NCBI GenBank assembly: GCA_003517725.1
Contig: DOZZ01000080.1
Location: forward strand, 49,808-56,891
DNA length: 7,084 bases
Direction of reading: 5' to 3'
From: Bryobacterales bacterium
Lineage (GTDB): Bacteria > Acidobacteriota > Terriglobia > Bryobacterales > Bryobacteraceae
Shown here in pieces: positions 1-6,805 of the stretch. The number at the start of each line of letters is the position of its first letter. Positions within the stretch are counted from its first letter, which is position 1. A model generated the notes under the pieces. That model did not search any database and had not been told where the DNA came from. It saw only the letters and a list, made by a program, of their open reading frames with translations. The translations under genes were made by a program, and so were the position numbers.

Positions 1-417
1 AACTCCATCTGGCCCATGTCGTTCGGACTGGCCTGCTGCGCTATCGAGATGATGTCGATGAGCGCCTCGCGTTTCGATATCTCGCGTTTCGGCGCCGAGG
101 TGTTTCGCGGCTCACCGCGGCAATCGGATTTGATGATCATCGCCGGCCGGCTCTCAAACAAGATGGCGCCCGTGGTGCGGCACCTCTACGAACAGATGCC
201 CGAACCCAAATGGGTGATCTCGATGGGAGCTTGCGCGACGTCGACCGGCGTGTTTAACAATTACGCGCTGATCCCGGTGAACCAGGTGATCCCGGTGGAT
301 GTGTTCGTGCCTGGGTGTCCGCCGCGTCCAGAGCAGCTGATTCACGCCATTATGATGCTGCAGGAGAAGATTCAGAACGAAACCGGGACCCTGCGGAATG
401 TGCTGAACCGGGCTTAG
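1..417 (+). CDS. nuoB: NADH-quinone oxidoreductase subunit B (complex I), 5'-truncated by window edge
   Basis: NuoB is the peripheral-arm subunit of respiratory complex I that holds Fe-S cluster N2, the last electron carrier before quinone. The reading frame is open from base 1 and ends with TAG at 415-417, giving 138 visible residues. Counting from the first visible residue, the N2 ligands are all present: tandem Cys12-Cys13 in [10 protein letters not shown], Cys78 in SMGACATS, and Cys106 in VPGCPPRP. Other NuoB hallmarks are [15 protein letters not shown] and [13 protein letters not shown]. Compared from memory with Thermus Nqo6, roughly the first 30-40 residues lie outside the window. The in-frame ATG at 16 is an internal Met, because family sequence (NSIWPM) continues upstream of it. 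The C-terminus is short, ending soon after the PGCP helix. The gene is followed by a convergent gene, so nuoC is not directly downstream, which is unlike the usual nuoA-B-C-D order. Confidence 0.96.
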   Translation, partial: NSIWPMSFGLACCAIEMMSMSASRFDISRFGAEVFRGSPRQSDLMIIAGRLSNKMAPVVRHLYEQMPEPKWVISMGACATSTGVFNNYALIPVNQVIPVDVFVPGCPPRPEQLIHAIMMLQEKIQNETGTLRNVLNRA

Positions 418-437
418 GCGCAGAGTTCTGCGGACTT

Positions 438-474
438 GGCCGGCTGAAGCCGGCTGCAGGTTGAAACCTGCCCC
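438..474. repeat. Twin-hairpin intergenic element (REP-like or two-way terminator)
   Basis: Two perfect hairpins stand side by side in the gap between two convergent genes. The first has stem GCCGGC (439-444), loop TGAA (445-448) and stem GCCGGC (449-454). The second has stem GCAGGT (456-461), loop TGAA (462-465) and stem ACCTGC (466-471). A single T separates them, and a short C run follows. The equal stem length and identical loop suggest a designed or duplicated unit rather than chance. There is no T-run after either stem, so it is not a textbook intrinsic terminator. Its position could still allow it to end transcription from both sides, or it could be a copy of a dispersed REP-type repeat. 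I have an impression that similar sequence recurs in Solibacter-type genomes, but no second copy lies in this window. Confidence 0.6.
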
Positions 475-478
475 ACAC

Positions 479-1399
479 TTAGGAAGCGATCGAGAGGCCG
501 TCCACCGCGGGCGGCATTGCCGTCGTTCCTAGCCACTCGCGCAATTGCGGCAGTGCCGCGCGCGCCGCCGCTTCCCCGGCTGCCACCAGTTGCGATGCGT
601 GCTGAAAGCCGTTCCAGCCGATGTGGTCGACCGGGGGCGTCACTACCAGATCGGAGTGTTTGCGCCAGGAATCTTCCGTGCGCAACTGCAGAATCTGGAA
701 ACAGCGGTTTACTACACCGGCTACATTAGTTGGCTCCGTCAGGTCCTCGTAAGGCAGCGAGATCGAGAGCACGTGGTTGGCTCCCATGTGCCGCGCGGCC
801 GCCGCCGGCACCTCCATGGCGATCGCACCATCGGTGAGCAATTGACCCTGAAACGCCACCGGCTGGAACAACCCGGGAAACGAGCAGCTGGCGCGAATGG
901 GCGTGGTGACGTCGCCGTGCTTGCAGAACAGCATGGCTTCGCCGCTCTTCAAATCCGTTGCGACGATGCCCAGCGGCACTTGCATCTCTTCAAAACGGTA
1001 GACTTTCAGCAGCTTATGCAGAAAGGCGTTCATGCGCTCGGTATGCATCAAACCCAAGCGGCACAAGCTGAAAAAGGCGAAATCGTAGAGGCGCATATGG
1101 GACGCGACTGCCGCGATTTCAGCCGCGGGACGCCCGCTGGCCCAAGCCGCCGCCACAATGGACCCGGCGCTCACGCCCGCGATGCAATGCAGAGGAATGT
1201 GCTCCTCTTCGAGCACCTTCATCACGCCGATATGAGCAATGCCGCGGGCGAAGCCTCCGCCGAGCGCCAGGCCTATGCGAACCGGGGGCGCCACGATGGG
1301 CGTGGGCTTCGCGCGCCGCCTTTTTTTCGGTGCAGGTCCCATTTCCGAGCCCTTTATCCTGGGCGCGTCAACCTTTGAGCGCGCCGGTTGTTCTACCAT
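479..1399 (-). CDS. Patatin-like phospholipase (RssA-type)
   Basis: This is a patatin-family serine hydrolase, expected to cleave acyl ester bonds of phospholipids or other lipids through a Ser-Asp dyad. Numbered from the ATG at 1397-1399, it has 306 residues. The glycine-rich oxyanion-hole segment LALGGGFARG is near residues 44-53, the nucleophile elbow GVSAG has Ser77, and the catalytic Asp190 sits in TDGA. ASCSFPGLFQPV (about 170-181) is also typical. The length fits bacterial stand-alone patatins. No signal peptide or membrane segment is visible. The N-terminus has a strongly basic PKKRRRAK stretch before the domain. The start is uncertain: TTG at 1402, ATG at 1399, and ATG at 1342 are all in frame. 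Only the ATG at 1342 has a fair Shine-Dalgarno (AAAGGG, 7 nt upstream), and it would leave a real intergenic space to the divergent gene at 1409. All three starts keep the whole catalytic domain. The natural substrate is unknown. Confidence 0.9.
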   Translation of the reverse strand: MVEQPARSKVDAPRIKGSEMGPAPKKRRRAKPTPIVAPPVRIGLALGGGFARGIAHIGVMKVLEEEHIPLHCIAGVSAGSIVAAAWASGRPAAEIAAVASHMRLYDFAFFSLCRLGLMHTERMNAFLHKLLKVYRFEEMQVPLGIVATDLKSGEAMLFCKHGDVTTPIRASCSFPGLFQPVAFQGQLLTDGAIAMEVPAAAARHMGANHVLSISLPYEDLTEPTNVAGVVNRCFQILQLRTEDSWRKHSDLVVTPPVDHIGWNGFQHASQLVAAGEAAARAALPQLREWLGTTAMPPAVDGLSIAS

Positions 1400-1408
1400 C
1401 AACTTTGA
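1368..1408. promoter_or_regulatory. Candidate operator: direct repeat of TCAAC(C)TTTGA at the divergent start region
   Basis: TCAACCTTTGA (1368-1378) and TCAACTTTGA (1399-1408) are near-identical and begin 31 bp apart, about three helical turns. Each is itself an inverted repeat (TCAA, then 2-3 bases, then TTGA). They lie between or at the very starts of two divergent genes, ending one base before the ATG at 1409. This is the arrangement expected of a paired regulator site, but the motifs are short and may be chance. I could not find a convincing -35/-10 pair for either gene here. Confidence 0.25.
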
Positions 1409-3946
1409 ATGCGCAAGTTCGTATCCAAATCGTTAGCTGTTCTACTATACGTTGTAATACTCTTTCCGGTTGCGTCCCCCGCCCAGCGTGTTTGGAGCGG
1501 CGCCCCCGACCTGAAGCAATCGCTCGACCGGCTGCGGGTGCTGGGCAGCGTGCTCATGATCGGCGCCCACCCGGACGATGAGAACACCGCGACGCTAGCC
1601 TATTTCGCGCGCGGCCGGCATCTGGAAACCGCCTATCTATCGGCCACGCGCGGCGAAGGCGGCCAGAACCTGATCGGCTCCGAGCAGGGCGCGCTGCTAG
1701 GCGTGATCCGCACGCAGGAGCTGCTGGCGGCCCGCCGGATCGATGGCGCGCAACAGTTCTTTACCCGGGCTATCGACTTCGGCTTCTCGAAGACGGCCGC
1801 CGAAACGCTGGAAAAGTGGGGACATGACGCGATTCTGTCGGACATGGTCTGGGTCATACGGCGCTACCAGCCGGACGTCGTGATCCTGCGCTTTTCGGGC
1901 ACGCCGCGTGACGGCCACGGGCAGCACCAGGCCTCCGCCATCCTGGGCAAAGAGGCATATGAGGCGGCGGGCGACCCGGCGCGCTTCCCGGAACAGCTCA
2001 GCACCGTGAAGGTGTGGCATGCGCGGCGTCTGGTCTGGAACTCCTTCGCCTTCACGAAAGAGCAGCAGCAGGAGGCGGCCAAAGCGCCGCACCGCATCTC
2101 TGTCGACGCCGGCGCCTACAACCCGGTACTAGGACTCTCGTATACCGAGATTGCCGGCATCAGCCGCAGCCAGCACCGCAGCCAGGGTATGGGCGCGCCC
2201 CAAAATCGCGGGCCGTCGCTGGATTACTTTCAGCCGGTCTCGGGCGAGATCGCGGAGCACGATTTGTTCGACGGCATCGACACCACCTGGAACCGCTTGC
2301 CGGGCGGGGCGCGCATCGGCCAACTGCTGGACCGAGCGGACGCCGAGTTCCAGCTCGACGCCCCCGAAAAAATCTTGCCGCTGCTGGCCGAAGCGCGCCG
2401 CCTGATGGCCCCAGCCAGCGATAACTTGTGGGTCCAGCGCAAAATGTCGGAATTGGACGAAGCCATGGTCGAATGCGCCGGCCTGTTCCTGGATGCCACG
2501 GTGGACCGTTACCGCGCCGCTCCGGGAACTAAGGTGACCGTGCAGGTCACGGCTTTAAATCGTTCGTCGGCAGCCGTGAAGGTGGCGGGCGTGAAGCTGC
2601 TGGGCGCCGGGGCCGACCGCGCGCTCGACCTCTGCGCGCCGGGTACGGCACTGGCCAACAATAAGCCCACGGCCAAGAGCATCGAGCTCGCGCTGCCATC
2701 CGATCTGCCGGAGTCGCAGCCCTTCTGGCTGGTGCAGGCGCCCGAGCACAACCGCTACGTGATTCCGGATCGCAATCTGATCGGCCGTCCCGATACGCTG
2801 CCCGTAATGCGAGTGGTCTTCGATATCGAGGTGGACGGAACGCCGCTCTCGATCACACGCCCCGTGCTGCACCGCTATGTCGATCGCGTGCGGGGCGAGT
2901 TGACGCGGCCCTTCGAGGTTGTGCCGCCCGTAACGGCCGAACTGCCGGTGCGGAGTGAAGTGCTGCCGGCGCAGGCGACTCGGCCCGTAGAGGTGACGCT
3001 GCACGCCAACCAGGAAAATCTGCGAGGCGAGCTGCGCTTGACGGCCGGCCCCGGCTGGAGCGTCACGCCGCCGACGCTGCCGTTCAGTCTTCCAAAGAAT
3101 GGCGACGCGCTCGAACTCACCTTCGGCGTCACGCCAACGGGCGCGTCTCCCCCCACCATGCTGCACGCCGCCGCGATGGTGGGCGGACGCGAAGTCTCGA
3201 GTTCGATGCGCTCGCTCGAATACGAGCACATTCCGCCGCAGGTGGTGTTCTCACCGTCGAGCAGCGACCTGAAGCTCGCGCCGCTCTCGGTACTGGCCCG
3301 GCACGTGGGCTACGTAATGGGCGCCGGGGATGAGGAACCCGCGGCCATTCGCCAGATGGGCTGCGACGTGACCCTGCTGGCCGCCGACGACCTGGCCAAC
3401 GGCGATCTGTCGCACTACGACGCCATCGTCACCGGCGTGCGCGCCTACAATCTGCGCAACGACCTGCGCGCCAACCAGGATCGCCTGCTGCAGTACGTGA
3501 AGGAGGGCGGCACGCTCATCGTGCAATACAACGTAGCCGAGGACCCGCGCTTCCGCCGCGGCGCTCCGGTCACGCTCGATCACCTGGGGCCTTATCCGTT
3601 TTCGGTCAACCGCGACCGCGTGACCGTGGAGGAGGCGCCGGTGGAATTTCTGAGCGCCACCAACCCGCTGCTGAGCAAGCCCAACCCGATCACCGCCAAA
3701 GATTTCGAAGGCTGGGTGCAGGAGCGCGGCCTTTACTTCGCCGATAAATGGGATCCGCGCTACCAGACCGTAATTGAATCACACGATCCGGGCGAGAAGC
3801 CCAAGCCCGGCGGCATGCTTTATACGCGCTACGGCAAAGGCGTCTATGTCTTCACCGCCTACGCCTGGTTCCGGCAGTTGCCCGCTGGCGTGCCGGGAGC
3901 GTACCGCCTGTTTGCGAATCTGCTGAGCGCCGGAAAGACGCAATAG
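1409..3946 (+). CDS. Exported PIG-L/LmbE family deacetylase with Ig-like and GATase/ThuA-like C-terminal domains
   Basis: The N-terminal catalytic domain belongs to the PIG-L family of metal-dependent de-N-acetylases, which remove acetyl groups from GlcNAc-type or related amino sugars. Residues 1-25 form a signal peptide (basic start MRKFVSK, hydrophobic core, SPA-Q cleavage region), supporting the start at 1409 although no strong ribosome site precedes it. The family motif AHPDDE lies at 53-58. By analogy with MshB, His54, Asp57 and His173 (of HGQH, 170-173) would bind Zn and Asp56 would be the base. Around 360-400 and 525-580 are beta-rich stretches such as APGTKVTVQVTALNRSS and LTAGPGWSVTPP, resembling Ig-like NEW3 modules. 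From about 630 to the end is a GATase/ThuA-like fold (SHYDAIVTGVRAYN at about 668-681, EGGTLIVQYN, YGKGVYVFTAYAW) lacking an evident catalytic Cys. At 845 residues it is about three times the size of simple LmbE enzymes. The substrate is not deducible from sequence. It diverges from the patatin gene and converges on the DUF6807 gene 20 bp downstream. Confidence 0.92.
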   Translation: MRKFVSKSLAVLLYVVILFPVASPAQRVWSGAPDLKQSLDRLRVLGSVLMIGAHPDDENTATLAYFARGRHLETAYLSATRGEGGQNLIGSEQGALLGVIRTQELLAARRIDGAQQFFTRAIDFGFSKTAAETLEKWGHDAILSDMVWVIRRYQPDVVILRFSGTPRDGHGQHQASAILGKEAYEAAGDPARFPEQLSTVKVWHARRLVWNSFAFTKEQQQEAAKAPHRISVDAGAYNPVLGLSYTEIAGISRSQHRSQGMGAPQNRGPSLDYFQPVSGEIAEHDLFDGIDTTWNRLPGGARIGQLLDRADAEFQLDAPEKILPLLAEARRLMAPASDNLWVQRKMSELDEAMVECAGLFLDATVDRYRAAPGTKVTVQVTALNRSSAAVKVAGVKLLGAGADRALDLCAPGTALANNKPTAKSIELALPSDLPESQPFWLVQAPEHNRYVIPDRNLIGRPDTLPVMRVVFDIEVDGTPLSITRPVLHRYVDRVRGELTRPFEVVPPVTAELPVRSEVLPAQATRPVEVTLHANQENLRGELRLTAGPGWSVTPPTLPFSLPKNGDALELTFGVTPTGASPPTMLHAAAMVGGREVSSSMRSLEYEHIPPQVVFSPSSSDLKLAPLSVLARHVGYVMGAGDEEPAAIRQMGCDVTLLAADDLANGDLSHYDAIVTGVRAYNLRNDLRANQDRLLQYVKEGGTLIVQYNVAEDPRFRRGAPVTLDHLGPYPFSVNRDRVTVEEAPVEFLSATNPLLSKPNPITAKDFEGWVQERGLYFADKWDPRYQTVIESHDPGEKPKPGGMLYTRYGKGVYVFTAYAWFRQLPAGVPGAYRLFANLLSAGKTQ

Positions 3947-3966
3947 CGCAGCCTCGAACAGTAGGG

Positions 3967-4929
3967 TTAGTGCGCGTAACTGGCGTACTGATCAGCGATC
4001 TTGGCCTGCTGCGCGCTGCCCGGGTGGATCACCACGCGATACCGGAAGTGCAGCGTCTCGCCTGGCTTTAGTTGTAGTGAGCCGTCCTGGCTTTTGTCCC
4101 CCGTGAAGGACTTGACGCCGAAGATGTTGGCGGCGAAAAGCCCGTAGTCGCGCGCGTGCCAATAAGTGGGATGGCGCGGGTTATCGGGATTGTCGAAGAT
4201 CGCGACGCCTAGTTGCTTGCCCCCGGTCTCGCCGCTGAAATCGACCCAGTTGCTGCGCTTGCCCCAGACCTGCTTCTCGCCGTGGGCACCCTCGGCATTG
4301 GTCATCACCAGCGTGCGCTTGGGCTCGGTGGGCTGGCCCTTCTGCCCCGGTGCTTCGAGCCATGGCGCCAGGCGCATCCCGAAGACGCCGTCTTTGTCAT
4401 CGCCGAACGTCACCGGCTTCAGAGCCTTCAGCAGAATGTCGAAGTCGAGAACGCGCTGTTCTCCATCGGCCGTGAACACCATCTTGCGCGACTCATGCAG
4501 CAGCGGCGTGCCGCCTGGCTCGCGCCATTCCATTTCGGCGTCGATCTCACCCGATTTTTTGCCGCTCTTGAGCTTGCTGATCCGCAACACCGCAATGGTG
4601 CCCATGTTGGTTTTCTTGTAGGTGGGTTCGTTGTTCCAGAAATCGAAGCCGTTGACGTTGCTGTGCGCGAACCACAGGCCGCGATGGTGGCGGTGGTCGG
4701 TGCTTTCGCCCGGCACGTTTTGCATGGGGAAGCCGCGCGTGATGATGGTGCCGTCGGCCGCGCGCAGCGGGTACAGATACGGCTTCATGGCCTCCGGCGT
4801 GTAGACAAACGTGGAGCAGGGCTGACCGTTGATTGTGATTTCTACTTTGTGGTCGGCCTGTTTAACTTGGACCTGGCCGGGCAGGGGAGCACAGACCGCC
4901 AGCATGGCGGCCAAACAGAGCTTTCGCAT
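3967..4929 (-). CDS. Exported DUF6807 family protein (often labelled 'methane oxygenase PmoA')
   Basis: The 320-residue product begins with a signal peptide (MRKLCLAAMLAVCAPLPG, mature part probably starting near residue 19-21), so it acts in the periplasm or outside. The family signature is clear: KPYLYPLRAADGTIITRGFP (49-68), STDHRHHRGLWFAHSNVNGF (76-95), DGVFGMRLAPWLEA (180-193) and RHPTYWHARDYGLFAANIFG (252-271). His79, His81 and His82 in DHRHHRG and His258 in YWHARDYG look like conserved functional residues. The database name 'methane oxygenase PmoA' for this family is misleading: this is a soluble exported protein with no relation to the membrane-bound particulate methane monooxygenase subunit. 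Its fold and neighbours suggest carbohydrate-related work, but I know of no proven reaction. The LAVC stretch is not a good lipobox because Val precedes Cys. The start has only a weak GGA upstream. The gene may be read through from the small gene 37 bp upstream, and it converges on the PIG-L gene. Confidence 0.9.
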   Translation of the reverse strand: MRKLCLAAMLAVCAPLPGQVQVKQADHKVEITINGQPCSTFVYTPEAMKPYLYPLRAADGTIITRGFPMQNVPGESTDHRHHRGLWFAHSNVNGFDFWNNEPTYKKTNMGTIAVLRISKLKSGKKSGEIDAEMEWREPGGTPLLHESRKMVFTADGEQRVLDFDILLKALKPVTFGDDKDGVFGMRLAPWLEAPGQKGQPTEPKRTLVMTNAEGAHGEKQVWGKRSNWVDFSGETGGKQLGVAIFDNPDNPRHPTYWHARDYGLFAANIFGVKSFTGDKSQDGSLQLKPGETLHFRYRVVIHPGSAQQAKIADQYASYAH

Positions 4930-4966
4930 GCGTTCCAGTGTACTCGCAGACTGCCCGGCCGCGTGC

Positions 4967-5137
4967 CTATTGGCCTTTCTTGTGAGCTTCCTGCTTGTGG
5001 TGTTTCATCACGGTGCGCGCCGCCACTTCCTTGGCCCGCTTACCGTAGCGTCCGGATTTTTCAGCGCTCTCTTTGATGTGTTCGTATTCCCGTTGTTCTT
5101 TGGAACCGACGCCTCTCAAATGTTTGCTGCCTGGCAT
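4967..5137 (-). CDS. Small basic protein, 56 aa ('plasmid stabilisation protein'-like family)
   Basis: This short gene runs from ATG (5135-5137) to TAG (4967-4969). It begins MPGSKHLRGVGSKEQREYEH and continues with IKESAEKSGRYGKRAKEVAA and RTVMKHHKQEAHKKGQ. The protein is very basic, rich in Lys, Arg, His and Glu, probably helical, and has no signal peptide or membrane segment. The pattern YEHIKESxEKxGRYGKRAKEVAARTV matches what I remember of small proteins commonly named 'plasmid stabilization protein' in soil bacteria; that name is weakly founded and I infer no toxin-antitoxin role. The strong ribosome site GGAGG lies 5 nt before the ATG, which together with the family-like sequence makes this a real gene despite its size. 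It follows purK by 43 bp and precedes the DUF6807 gene by 37 bp, all in the same direction. Nucleic-acid binding is possible from the charge, but this is inference. Confidence 0.82.
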   Translation of the reverse strand: MPGSKHLRGVGSKEQREYEHIKESAEKSGRYGKRAKEVAARTVMKHHKQEAHKKGQ

Positions 5138-5142
5138 GAAAG

Positions 5143-5147
5143 CCTCC
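5143..5147 (-). promoter_or_regulatory. Strong ribosome binding site of the 56-aa gene
   Basis: The - strand reads GGAGG here, 5 nt before the ATG at 5137. It is the best Shine-Dalgarno match in the window and sets the start of the small gene, suggesting that the gene is translated well and independently of purK. Confidence 0.8.
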
Positions 5148-5180
5148 GGCTATTATTTCCTGCAAAAAGGTTGCCAGTTA

Positions 5181-6314
5181 TCAAGGCGTTAACGCTTGTC
5201 GCGCGGCGCGCACACGGCGGTCTGCTTCGAAAGCAGTGGGCGCGGTGGCGGTCAGGTGGCCCATCTTGCGGCCGGGGCGCGCGGCCAGCTTGCCGTAGAG
5301 ATGCAGCTTGATCTCGGGCAGCGCGCAGACCGCGGCCCAACGTGGTTCGGCGCCATTCCACAGGTCGCCCAGCAGGTTCGCCATGGCCGCCGCGCGATAG
5401 CGTTCGGTCGACCCCAGCGGCAGCCCGCACACCGCGCGCAACTGCTGCTCGAACTGGCTTGTGATGCAGGAATCGATGGTGAGATGGCCGGAGTTGTGGG
5501 GCCGCGGCGCGAGTTCGTTGATCAGCAGGCGTCCGTCGCGGGTGACGAAGAACTCGACGCACAGTACGCCGGTGACGTCGAGCGCGTCGAGCACTGCGGC
5601 CGCGATCTCGACTGCTTCGCGCTCCAGATCAGGGGGCACGCCGGAGGGCGCGGACGAGACATCGAGGATGCCCGCGGCATGCTGATTGCGGATGGCGCCG
5701 TAATGCGCGAATTCGCCCGAAGCCCCGCGCGCCGCCACTACCGAGAGCTCCATCTCGTAATCGACCATGGCTTCGAGCACGGCTTCGTCCGATTGCAGAA
5801 CGTTCCAGGCATCGGCGCAGTCGGCGCCGGGCGCGAGGCGCACTTGCCCCTTGCCGTCGTAGCCGAAGCCGGCAGTCTTCAGGATCGCCGGGCCGAAGCC
5901 GTCAAACGCCCGATGTAGTTGCTCCGCCGAGCAGACGGCGGCAAAGCGGGTAACCGGAAAGCCGCGCGAGGCCAGGAAATTCTTCTCGCGCAGACGGTTC
6001 TGCGTGATGTGCAGCACCTCGCCACGCGGGCGCACGGGCACGCACGCGGCGGCGGCTTCGGCCGTGGCGGCCGGCACATTCTCGAACTCGAAGGTCACGA
6101 CGTCGACGGCCTGCGCGAAGCGCGTCACAGCGTCCAGATCCTCATAGGGCGCGTTGATCTCGACGTCGGCCACCTGTCCCGTAGGCGTGTCGGAATCGGG
6201 CGAAAAGGTGTGGACGCGATAGCCCATGCGGCGCGCCGCCAGGGTGAACATGCGCCCCAGTTGCCCGCTGCCCAGTACACCGATGACGGCGCCCGGCAGA
6301 ATGACGGGGCTCAA
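5181..6314 (-). CDS. purK: N5-carboxyaminoimidazole ribonucleotide synthase (ATP-grasp)
   Basis: PurK joins bicarbonate to 5-aminoimidazole ribonucleotide using ATP, giving N5-CAIR in de novo purine synthesis in the cytoplasm. The 377-residue product shows the family's parts in order: N-terminal nucleotide fold with [11 protein letters not shown] (12-22), QNRLREK (105-111), the ATP-grasp loop [16 protein letters not shown] (142-157), [14 protein letters not shown] (184-197), and the metal/ADP-binding segment [13 protein letters not shown] (265-277) followed by [17 protein letters not shown]. The length is close to that of other bacterial PurK proteins. The start is TTG at 6312-6314, overlapping the purE stop in a TTGA junction. 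No ATG or GTG lies between it and the GSGQLGRM strand, and typical PurK proteins start just before this strand, so TTG is the sensible start. Translation is probably coupled to purE. The presence of purK means the neighbouring PurE should be the class I mutase. Confidence 0.97.
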   Translation of the reverse strand: MSPVILPGAVIGVLGSGQLGRMFTLAARRMGYRVHTFSPDSDTPTGQVADVEINAPYEDLDAVTRFAQAVDVVTFEFENVPAATAEAAAACVPVRPRGEVLHITQNRLREKNFLASRGFPVTRFAAVCSAEQLHRAFDGFGPAILKTAGFGYDGKGQVRLAPGADCADAWNVLQSDEAVLEAMVDYEMELSVVAARGASGEFAHYGAIRNQHAAGILDVSSAPSGVPPDLEREAVEIAAAVLDALDVTGVLCVEFFVTRDGRLLINELAPRPHNSGHLTIDSCITSQFEQQLRAVCGLPLGSTERYRAAAMANLLGDLWNGAEPRWAAVCALPEIKLHLYGKLAARPGRKMGHLTATAPTAFEADRRVRAARQALTP

Positions 6315-6805
6315 TCGAGCTTCTCGTTCAGCACGCGGTCGCGCTGCCGTTCGCGGAACTGGTGCAGCCGCGCGCGCAGGTGCGGCTGCTTAGCCGAAAG
6401 AATCGACACCGCCAGCAAGCCCGCGTTGCGCGCGCCGGCCACGCCGATCGAGAGCGTGGCTACTGGCACGCCCGCGGGCATCTGCACGATCGACAGCAGC
6501 GAGTCCATGCCGCGCAGCGCTTTACTTTCGACCGGCACGCCCAGCACCGGCAGCACGGTGTGCGCCGCCACCATGCCGGGCAGATGCGCCGCGCCGCCCG
6601 CGCCCGCGATGATCACTTCGATGCCTCGCCCCTCGGCCTGTTGCGCGAACTGCGTCATGTAATCCGGCGTGCGGTGCGCCGAGACCACCTTGGCCTCAAA
6701 CGGCACGCCGAACTCGGTCAGCACTTCGCAGGCGGCCCGCATGGTCTCCCAATCGGAGCGGCCGCCCATCACCACGGCGACCAGCGGAGCCGGCGTTTCG
6801 GGCAT
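6311..6805 (-). CDS. purE: N5-carboxyaminoimidazole ribonucleotide mutase (class I PurE)
   Basis: PurE converts N5-CAIR, the PurK product, to CAIR by moving the carboxyl group. The 164-residue protein is the usual length for class I PurE. The substrate-binding and catalytic motifs are all present: [10 protein letters not shown] (13-22, with Ser17 and Asp18), SAHRTP (42-47, with His44 the expected catalytic histidine), [12 protein letters not shown] (67-78), and LPVLGVPV (85-92). The sequence [18 protein letters not shown] (119-136) is also typical of the C-terminal helix region. The ATG at 6803-6805 follows directly on the TAG of the isocitrate dehydrogenase gene with no base between. An AGGGG ribosome site 6 nt upstream lies within the last codons of that gene. 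The 3' end overlaps purK by 4 bp. The order purE then purK, with overlap, is common in bacteria. Confidence 0.97.
   Translation of the reverse strand: MPETPAPLVAVVMGGRSDWETMRAACEVLTEFGVPFEAKVVSAHRTPDYMTQFAQQAEGRGIEVIIAGAGGAAHLPGMVAAHTVLPVLGVPVESKALRGMDSLLSIVQMPAGVPVATLSIGVAGARNAGLLAVSILSAKQPHLRARLHQFRERQRDRVLNEKLD

Noticed and set aside
545..1378. Long + strand open frame (277 codons) opposite the patatin gene
   Set aside because: It mirrors a well-supported patatin gene. Its product is rich in Arg, His and Gly with no recognisable motif, as expected from antisense reading of GC-rich codons.
2555..3229. 224-codon - strand open frame inside the PIG-L gene
   Set aside because: It is antisense to a continuous, domain-bearing reading frame. 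The translation is low-complexity Arg/His/Gly-rich and matches no family I know.
3967..4929. Reading the DUF6807 gene as a true methane monooxygenase subunit
   Set aside because: The product has a signal peptide and a soluble beta-rich sequence with no multiple membrane helices. The PmoA label is a database family name and does not support methane oxidation.
4213..5076. 287-codon + strand open frame over the DUF6807 and small genes
   Set aside because: It is antisense to two supported genes, with no motif and no ribosome site that I could see. It is a GC-skew artefact.
4967..5137. Small basic gene as part of a toxin-antitoxin pair
   Set aside because: No partner toxin or antitoxin gene lies beside it; its neighbours are purK and DUF6807. 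The 'plasmid stabilisation' name alone is not evidence.
5164..5198. Possible terminator after purK: stem around GCGTTAACGC (5186-5195) with a T5 run on the - strand (5164-5168)
   Set aside because: The stem is only 6 bp with a bulge, overlaps the purK stop codon, and the T-run begins about 14 nt after the stem. This is too far for an intrinsic terminator.
5196..6662. Two end-to-end + strand open frames (240 and 247 codons) opposite purK and purE
   Set aside because: They lie antisense to purK and purE, whose catalytic motifs are intact. The translations have no family resemblance.
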